The position numbers and the translations under genes are program-made. Below the pieces are notes generated by a model. It was not told where the DNA came from. It did not search any database and was given only the letters and a program-made list of their open reading frames with translations. From the NCBI GenBank assembly GCA_005778045.1, contig SXKQ01000007.1:1-19021 (forward strand): 19,021 nucleotides of DNA, read 5' to 3'. The stretch's first letter is position 1. Every line of letters begins with the position of its first letter. Shown piece by piece: positions 14,022 to 19,021 of this stretch. The stretch is from Planctomycetia bacterium. GTDB lineage: Bacteria; Planctomycetota; UBA1135; GCA-002686595.

Positions 14022-14995
14022 GGCGCCTGCGCGCAGCGGAAGCCCGTGTGAACGAGCCCCGTGTCGGGGCTCGACTTCATGCGCGCGCTCGGTCGGTAGC
14101 CGATGCAGTAGTTGTCGCTGCAGAGGAACGAGCCGCCCCGCGTGACGCGCTTGGGCGCGCTCGGCTCCTGCGGGTCGTGGCTGAACTCGGGGCCCTGCGG
14201 ATCGAGCGCTTTCGCCAGTGTCTGTGCGTACGCGTCGGGCCGGTACCAGTCGCTGACCCACTCCCACGCGTTGCCCGACATGTCGTACAGTCCGAAGCCG
14301 TTGGGCGGGAACGACTTCACCGGCGCCGCGCCCTCGAAACCGTCCGCGACCGTGTTGGTCTCGGGGAAGCGCCCTTGCCAGATGTTCGCGAGTTCGCGGC
14401 CCTCGGGGTTCTTCTGCGCGCCCCAGACGTAGCGCTGTCCGTCCAGTCCGCCGCGCGCCGCGCGCTCCCACTCCGCTTCCGTCGGCAGGCGCTTTCCGGC
14501 CCACTTCGCATAGGTGACCGCGTCGAACCAGGACACCTGCACCACCGGCAGCGAATCGTGCTCGGGACCGATCGCGTTCACGCCATCGGGCTTGCGCCAG
14601 CTCGCGCCCGGTTGCCACTTCCACCACCAGCCGCTCTCCATCGTGCGATCGAGGGCGAGCCCGCCCGCGACGAGCAGCTCCGGCGGCGGCGGCGGCGTTC
14701 CCGGCGGCGCCTGCGCGAGGATCTCCTCGGCCGTCGGCGCGCGCTCGGCGGTCGTGACATGCCCCGTGGCTTCCACGAAGGCGCGGAACTGCGCGTTGGT
14801 GACCTCGGTGACGTCGAGGAAGAAGCCCGAGACGCGCACGCGATGGATCGGACGCTCGTCGGGGAGCCCGTCGCTCGAGCCCATGTCGAACTCGCCCGGC
14901 GGGATCCACACCATGCCGGTCGGAGCCTCGCGCGGCGGCGTGGCGACGTCGCCGCAAGCGGCGAGGAGCAGCGCGAGCGGAACGAGGTGTCTCAC
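14018..14995 (-). CDS. Formylglycine-generating enzyme, lipoprotein (sulfatase-activating type)
   Basis: This 325-aa protein belongs to the FGE/SUMF1 family, which converts a Cys in type I sulfatases to formylglycine using O2. The catalytic pair is Cys292 and Cys297 in GGSFLCSDNYC, with the same C-x4-C spacing as active human and bacterial FGE; many FGE-like proteins lack these. Other marks are MVWIPPGEFDMGS near residue 28, VTNAQFRAFVEATGH, WWWKWQPGASWRKPDG, RLPTEAEWERAARGG, GNAWEWVSDWY and HTGFRC. The GTG start at 14993-14995 gives a lipoprotein signal peptide (VRHLVPLALLLAAC, lipobox LAAC, Cys14). The frame stays open to 15115 without a signal-like extension. A TAGCCT box ends 8 nt before the GTG, suggesting a short or absent leader. 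A (CGG)n run at 14681-14696 encodes five prolines. It overlaps the DUF3592-like gene by 4 nt. Confidence 0.92.
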   Translation of the reverse strand: MRHLVPLALLLAACGDVATPPREAPTGMVWIPPGEFDMGSSDGLPDERPIHRVRVSGFFLDVTEVTNAQFRAFVEATGHVTTAERAPTAEEILAQAPPGTPPPPPELLVAGGLALDRTMESGWWWKWQPGASWRKPDGVNAIGPEHDSLPVVQVSWFDAVTYAKWAGKRLPTEAEWERAARGGLDGQRYVWGAQKNPEGRELANIWQGRFPETNTVADGFEGAAPVKSFPPNGFGLYDMSGNAWEWVSDWYRPDAYAQTLAKALDPQGPEFSHDPQEPSAPKRVTRGGSFLCSDNYCIGYRPSARMKSSPDTGLVHTGFRCAQAP

Positions 14996-15054
14996 GCCAG
15001 TAGAGGCTAACGAACAGGACACGCAGCGTGAAACCGCTGAGAGATTACGGGACG

Positions 15055-15084
15055 CTGACAGTGCGGCGCAGGCCCGAATGTCAT
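15055..15084 (+). promoter_or_regulatory. Candidate promoter of the epimerase gene
   Basis: CTGACA (5/6 of the -35 consensus) is followed after 18 nt by TGTCAT (4/6 of the -10 consensus), ending 36 nt before the ATG at 15121. It lies in the 125-bp gap that also serves the divergent FGE operon. Confidence 0.3.
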
Positions 15085-15120
15085 TCTGTGGCCGTCTTAC
15101 CGCCCCGGAGTCCACGCCCC

Positions 15121-16257
15121 ATGAACCTCAGTCGTCGCCAGCTGCTCCAGTACTCCTCCACCGCCGCGCTCCTCGGTGCCGGCAGCCTCGCCTGCCAGTC
15201 GACTGCAGACGCCGCCACACCGCGCAAGCTGCGCATCCTGATCCTCGGCGGCACCGGATTCCTCGGACCAGCGCTGGTCGAGGCCGCGCGTCCGCACGGC
15301 CACGAGCTCACGCTCTTCAATCGCGGCAAGACGAACCCCGGTCTGTTCCCGGAGCTCGAGAAGCTGCAGGGCGACCGCGATCCGCAGAAGGGCGATGGGA
15401 TCAAGGCGCTCGCCAACCGCCAATGGGATGTCGTGTTCGACGACTGCGGCTACTACCCGCGGCACGTGAAGGCCTCGGCGGAGCTGCTCGCACCGAACGT
15501 CGCGCACTACGTCTACGTGAGCTCGATCTCCGCCTACGCGCGCAATGACATCGAGGGCATGGACGAGGAGGCCGAGTGCGGCACGATGCCCGATCCGACG
15601 CTCGAATCGATGGGGCCGCAGTACGAGTACTACGGACCGCTGAAGAAGCTGTGCGAGAAAGCGGCGGAGGAGGCGTTCCCCGATCGTGCGTCGATCGTGC
15701 GCCCCGGCTACATCGTCGGCCCCGGCGATCCCACGGATCGCTTCACGTACTGGCCCGCGCGCGCCGCGCAGGGTGGCGATTTCGCGGTTCCCGGCTCGCC
15801 GGAGGATCCGATCCAGATGATCGATGTGCGCGACCTCGCGGAGTGGATGGTGCACGTCGCCGAGACGCGCGCGTTCGGCCGCTTCAACGCCTGCGGCCCC
15901 GTGCCGAGCCCCGAGAGCTACCTGCGCTGGGGCGACGCGATCGCGGCCTGCGTCAAGTGCGCGGGCGGCAGCGCGACGCCGCGCTGGGTCCCGCTCGAAG
16001 TGCTCGCGAGCCACCAGCCCGCGGGCTTCCACATCTGGGCGCCCTACGACGGCGAGACGCGTGGCCTCCATCGCGCGAGCAACGCCCGCGCCGTCGCCGC
16101 CGGCCTGCGCTTCCGCGCCCTCGAGACCACGACCTGCGACACACTCGCGTGGTTCCAGTCGCTCCCGCCCGAGCGCCGCCAGCGCCTCTTCGCCGGCGCC
16201 GCCCGCATGCTCTCGCCCGAGAAGGAAGCCGAGCTGATCGCGGCCCTCAAGGCCTGA
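15121..16257 (+). CDS. Tat-exported NAD(P)-dependent epimerase/extended SDR
   Basis: This 378-aa protein belongs to the NAD-dependent epimerase/dehydratase family. The N-terminus MNLSRRQLLQYSSTAALLGA carries a twin-arginine signal with Arg5-Arg6, and a Cys at 25 (GSLAC) may serve as a lipid anchor, although the lipobox is imperfect. The Rossmann nucleotide loop is LGGTGFLG (42-49), the active-site Ser pair lies in YVSSISAYA (132-140), and YGPLK (171-175) is the YxxxK catalytic pair. RPGYIVGPGDPTDRF (194-208) is typical of the family. Tat export fits a protein folded around its cofactor in the cytoplasm. The substrate is not readable. The ATG at 15121 is chosen because it begins the signal peptide; the frame is open back to 15028. 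The gene stands alone and is closed by a hairpin at 16289-16323. Confidence 0.88.
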   Translation: MNLSRRQLLQYSSTAALLGAGSLACQSTADAATPRKLRILILGGTGFLGPALVEAARPHGHELTLFNRGKTNPGLFPELEKLQGDRDPQKGDGIKALANRQWDVVFDDCGYYPRHVKASAELLAPNVAHYVYVSSISAYARNDIEGMDEEAECGTMPDPTLESMGPQYEYYGPLKKLCEKAAEEAFPDRASIVRPGYIVGPGDPTDRFTYWPARAAQGGDFAVPGSPEDPIQMIDVRDLAEWMVHVAETRAFGRFNACGPVPSPESYLRWGDAIAACVKCAGGSATPRWVPLEVLASHQPAGFHIWAPYDGETRGLHRASNARAVAAGLRFRALETTTCDTLAWFQSLPPERRQRLFAGAARMLSPEKEAELIAALKA

Positions 16258-16288
16258 GCGAGCGGGCAAGACGAGGCCCGACACAGCA

Positions 16289-16323
16289 GCCGCGGCGCGC
16301 GTCCTCGTGACGCGTGCCGCGGC
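16289..16323. terminator. 15-bp hairpin between convergent epimerase and ATPase genes
   Basis: Bases 16289-16303 pair with 16309-16323, with one G-T wobble and a 5-nt loop (CTCGT). It lies 31 bp after the epimerase stop and 21 bp beyond the ATPase stop, so it can serve both. There is no T-run on either side. Confidence 0.65.
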
Positions 16324-16344
16324 CGCCATGCCGTGCTACTCCAG

Positions 16345-18990
16345 CTAGGACTGGGAGCGCTCGAGCGTGATGATGTGTGCGCCGCCGACGGTCGCGTAGC
16401 GACGCGGCATGCACGTGAGCACGATCACCTGACAATGACGACCGGCATGCGCGATCGCGGCGCCCATGCGCTCGAGCCGTGCGTCATCGGTGTAGCCGAG
16501 CGTGTCGTCGAGGATGACCGGCGCGCCGCCCTGCTTCGACACGAGGATCGCGCACGCGAGGCGCGCGAGGATGCCGAGCTGCTCACGCGTGCCGCCCGAC
16601 AGCTGCGCGAACGGAACCGTGACGTTGTCGAGAGTGCGATCCACGATGGCGAGCTCCTCGCTCACGTGCAGCGAGAGCGTGGGACCGAAGACCAGCCGAC
16701 CGAGTCGCTCGATCTGATCTCGCAGCGGCGCCACGTAAGCCGAGCGAGCCTCCGCGCGCGCCGTGTCCAGCGTCTCATAGAGCAGCTTGGCGGCCGACGC
16801 TCGCGCGCGCTCCCGCTCGCACTGCCGCGCGAGCTGACCACTCTTCGCCGTGGCGGCGTCCAGCTTCTCGGCCAAGCCCTCTTCCCCCATGGCCTCGAGC
16901 TTGCCCTTCAGCTGGGACAGTCGCTGGCGCAGGTGCTGCAGGTTCTCTTGGGCACGGTTGGCCGCAGACTCGGCGTTTTCCGCGAGCGCCCGCGTCTCAT
17001 CCGGCGATGCCGCCGACAAGGCCGCGCGCGCCAGTTTTTGCGCCGAGTCCGCGACGGCCAGCGACTGGCGCGCGGCCTCGACATCCGCTTCGAGTTGAGC
17101 GTCCGCACGTTCCGCGCGCGCCACTTCGAGCTTCTCGACAGCGACGTTTCGTTCGGCCTGCGCGGTCGCGAGCTTCTGCTGCAAGCCCGCGAGCGCGATC
17201 GCCTGCTCCTTGCTCGCTTCGCCGATGCGCTTGAGCTCGCCATCCGCCGTCTCGAGGACCGTGCACGCGTGCTCGAAGGCATCCTCCGCAGCCTTCTCGG
17301 CCCGCTTGGCGGCCGAGACGTCATCCGGGATCGGCTCACCAACCGCGCGGGTGGCCGGATAGTCGCGCACCTCGGACTCGAGACGCGCGATCTTCTCCCG
17401 CATGGAGACCTCGGTGAGGTCGCGGAGGTTCTCGCGCACGATCGAGTCGCTGTCCTTGCGAGTCTTGAGCGCGTCACGCTGCTCGTCGCGACGTCGCATC
17501 GCCGACTCCTCGTCGCCGACGCCAAGCCGTTCGAGGATGCGCTCGACCGCGCGCTCCGCCTCGGAGAGCTTCCGGCGCAGCTCGGCGGCACTGCCTGCGG
17601 TCCGCACCTCCAGACGGCCAAGCTCCGGAAGTTCGAGCGCGAGCTTTTCGCTGAAGCGCGCTTCGAGCGTGGAACCGGAGGCCACTTCCCGCTGCTCGCC
17701 GTCGAGCTCCACGCTCAGCTTGCGCTGCACTGCCAGCCGCAGGCTCGGACTCTCGGTCTTCAGCACCGCGTCGGCCTTCGCGACTTCCTCGCACGCGGCA
17801 CGGAGCTGCCTGAGGTCCTCTTCTTGCACGCGCGGTCCCTCGAGCACCTGATCGGCGTGCGCAAGTTGCACCTGAGCGCGCTCCACTCGCTGCAGCCGTT
17901 CGCTCAGGATCGCCAGATCGTGCTCATTCTGGCGGAACCGGTGATCCTTGCGCACGAGCGTGAGTCGCGCTCCGGCTGCATCCCGCGCAGCCAGCGCTTC
18001 CGCGACCGCGCGAGCGGCCTGCTCCGACATGGCCGCATCGGAACTCCCAAGCGACCGCCCCCGTTCGACCTCGGCCTCGGCGTCGTCTTGCGCCCGCTGG
18101 CGCGCGACGACGTCCGTGCGCAACCCTGCACGCTTGCGCGCCTGTTCCTCCGAGATCCCAAGTTGCTTGCGCGCCGCGTCGAACTTCGCCTCCGCAGTCG
18201 CGACCGCGGAGTCGAGTCCCGCGAGCGCTAGGACCGCCCTGTGACGCTCCGCTGCGACCGCACGCAGGCGAGTCAGCTCCGGCTCGTCCGCTGTCAGCTG
18301 GCGCGCGAGCGACTCACTGCTCTCGATGTCCTTCCCAAGCTCCGTGAGCCGCTGTTGCAGCTCCAGCGCCTCTTGCGCGGCCGCGTCGCGCTCCTCGCCT
18401 CGCTGCCGGAAGTCCTTGCGCTCCGAGCCCGACTCCGTGAAGTACCGGAGCATTTCCGTCCGCGCGGCGTCATAGAGCGACTCGTCGCCCTCTGCGGCCT
18501 TCGCGAAGCCTGCTGCGGCATCGAGCGCCGCCGAGAGCCGCTTCTGCGCGCTCAAGTCGGGTGGAAGAAGCTCGGAACCCTGCTCGATTCGCAGGGCTTT
18601 CCACAGCTCCATGTCGACGGTCTCGCGGAGGATGTGCGAGACGCGCTCGTGCGCCTCGCGACCGCTTGCATTCTCGGGGCGCGGGCTCGTGATCGTGAGG
18701 TTCGTCTGGGGCTGGCGATGAAAGCGCTTCGAGTACGTGAACTTGTACGGACCGGCCTCGATGTCGGCCTCGACCTCGGCGCCCTCGTCGCGGTGCACGG
18801 GCTTGAGCGCGAGCACTTCCTGCTTCTTCGAGGTGTCGAGGTGCTCGATCAGCGCGTCGATCGCCATCGCGATCGAGGACTTCCCGATCTCGTTGTCACC
18901 CGCGACGATCGAGACACCCTCGCGCGGGAAGTGAACTTCGCGCTCGACGACGCCGCGGAAGTTGCGCAGCTTGATGCGGAGGATTCTCAC
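16345..18990 (-). CDS. YhaN/SMC-like AAA ATPase with long coiled coil
   Basis: This 881-aa protein has the split ATPase layout of the RecF/SMC/Rad50 superfamily. The N-terminal Walker A is GDNEIGKSS (31-39) after MRILRIKLRNFRG. Residues about 165-780 are mostly charged heptad-rich coiled coil with a beta-rich patch near 420-480. The C-terminus has the signature LSGGTREQ (797-804), Walker B VILDD (825-829) and D-loop residues GYTDD. No CxxC zinc hook is seen, which argues against a classical Rad50/SbcC and favours a YhaN-like protein. Such proteins act in DNA repair or end processing, usually with a SbcD/YhaO-type nuclease. The start is GTG at 18988-18990, preceded by AAGGAGG with a 4-nt spacer. 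It overlaps the stop of the upstream gene as GTGA. Confidence 0.88.
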   Translation of the reverse strand: MRILRIKLRNFRGVVEREVHFPREGVSIVAGDNEIGKSSIAMAIDALIEHLDTSKKQEVLALKPVHRDEGAEVEADIEAGPYKFTYSKRFHRQPQTNLTITSPRPENASGREAHERVSHILRETVDMELWKALRIEQGSELLPPDLSAQKRLSAALDAAAGFAKAAEGDESLYDAARTEMLRYFTESGSERKDFRQRGEERDAAAQEALELQQRLTELGKDIESSESLARQLTADEPELTRLRAVAAERHRAVLALAGLDSAVATAEAKFDAARKQLGISEEQARKRAGLRTDVVARQRAQDDAEAEVERGRSLGSSDAAMSEQAARAVAEALAARDAAGARLTLVRKDHRFRQNEHDLAILSERLQRVERAQVQLAHADQVLEGPRVQEEDLRQLRAACEEVAKADAVLKTESPSLRLAVQRKLSVELDGEQREVASGSTLEARFSEKLALELPELGRLEVRTAGSAAELRRKLSEAERAVERILERLGVGDEESAMRRRDEQRDALKTRKDSDSIVRENLRDLTEVSMREKIARLESEVRDYPATRAVGEPIPDDVSAAKRAEKAAEDAFEHACTVLETADGELKRIGEASKEQAIALAGLQQKLATAQAERNVAVEKLEVARAERADAQLEADVEAARQSLAVADSAQKLARAALSAASPDETRALAENAESAANRAQENLQHLRQRLSQLKGKLEAMGEEGLAEKLDAATAKSGQLARQCERERARASAAKLLYETLDTARAEARSAYVAPLRDQIERLGRLVFGPTLSLHVSEELAIVDRTLDNVTVPFAQLSGGTREQLGILARLACAILVSKQGGAPVILDDTLGYTDDARLERMGAAIAHAGRHCQVIVLTCMPRRYATVGGAHIITLERSQS

Positions 18991-19021
18991 GACGCCTCCT
19001 TCGTGAGCCGCAGCAGGAGAC
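18987..19021 (-). CDS. C-terminal end of an upstream gene, possibly a SbcD/YhaO-like nuclease (partial)
   Basis: Only the last ten codons are in the window, reading LLLRLTKEAS and then TGA at 18987-18989. The TGA overlaps the GTG start of the ATPase as GTGA, so this is the first gene of a coupled pair. Identity as the metallophosphoesterase partner of the ATPase is inferred from the usual gene order, not from the ten residues. Confidence 0.5.
   Translation of the reverse strand, partial: LLLRLTKEAS
18995..19001 (-). promoter_or_regulatory. Ribosome binding site of the ATPase gene
   Basis: AAGGAGG on the minus strand ends 4 nt before the GTG at 18990 and fixes that start. It is the strongest Shine-Dalgarno match noticed in the window and lies inside the upstream coding sequence. 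Confidence 0.8.

Noticed and set aside
14022..14957. N-terminal extension of the DUF3592-like frame
   Set aside because: It lies wholly inside the FGE gene in another frame and is Arg/Gly-rich. The GTGA overlap gives a natural start.
15020..15030. CACGCAGCGTG palindrome between FGE and epimerase
   Set aside because: The arms are only 5 bp, which is common by chance in sequence of this composition.
16333..18231. A 632-codon plus-strand frame opposite the ATPase
   Set aside because: It is antisense to a strong SMC-like protein with coiled-coil composition, and its Leu/Arg/Glu content is typical of such shadows.

Overview
The window is very GC-rich and densely packed with genes. It most resembles a chromosomal segment of a Planctomycetota bacterium, possibly one of the high-GC marine lineages. 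The reasons are a divergently encoded ECF sigma factor and Ser/Thr kinase whose kinase carries an extracytoplasmic parallel beta-helix, a secreted squalene-cyclase-like repeat protein, a secreted CehA/McbA-type PHP hydrolase, a sulfatase-type formylglycine-generating enzyme, a Tat-exported SDR/epimerase, and few clear Shine-Dalgarno sites. This placement is inference from gene content, because no rRNA or other phylogenetic marker is present. I see no tRNA, CRISPR array, insertion sequence or phage gene.

Layout. (1) 1-2569: the last 25 codons of a catalase-peroxidase (katG), a GC hairpin, about 430 bp without a credible gene, then a 629-aa STAND ATPase with a C-terminal OmpR-type winged helix. 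(2) 2531-4597: a 12-codon mini-ORF overlapping the start of a truncated hemoglobin, a perfect 21-bp hairpin, and a convergent glutamine synthetase with an AT-rich upstream region. (3) 4666-8426: a membrane Ser/Thr kinase with a tandemly duplicated beta-helix sensor (minus), divergent from an ECF sigma factor (plus) across 92 bp holding a 15-bp palindrome. (4) 8616-13115: a secreted prenyltransferase/squalene-oxidase-repeat protein (minus), divergent from a secreted PHP-family metallohydrolase (plus) that is split by one in-frame amber codon. (5) 13119-14995: a lipoprotein formylglycine-generating enzyme followed by a DUF3592-like membrane protein with a GTGA start/stop overlap. (6) 15121-16257: a Tat-exported NAD-dependent epimerase, closed by a strong hairpin. 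(7) 16345-19021: a YhaN/SMC-like ATPase translationally coupled by another GTGA overlap to an upstream gene that leaves the window.

How the parts relate. The ECF sigma and kinase look like one envelope-signalling module, with the beta-helix outside, the kinase inside and the sigma factor as likely output. Two genes encode a secreted PHP hydrolase and a secreted repeat protein, and one encodes an FGE that would activate sulfatases located elsewhere. Together they suggest an exported polysaccharide or aromatic-ester degradation programme, although no substrate can be read from the sequence. Coding strands alternate often, and three convergent gene ends carry notable hairpins or palindromes. Many very long open frames on the opposite strand are GC-driven shadows and have been left out.
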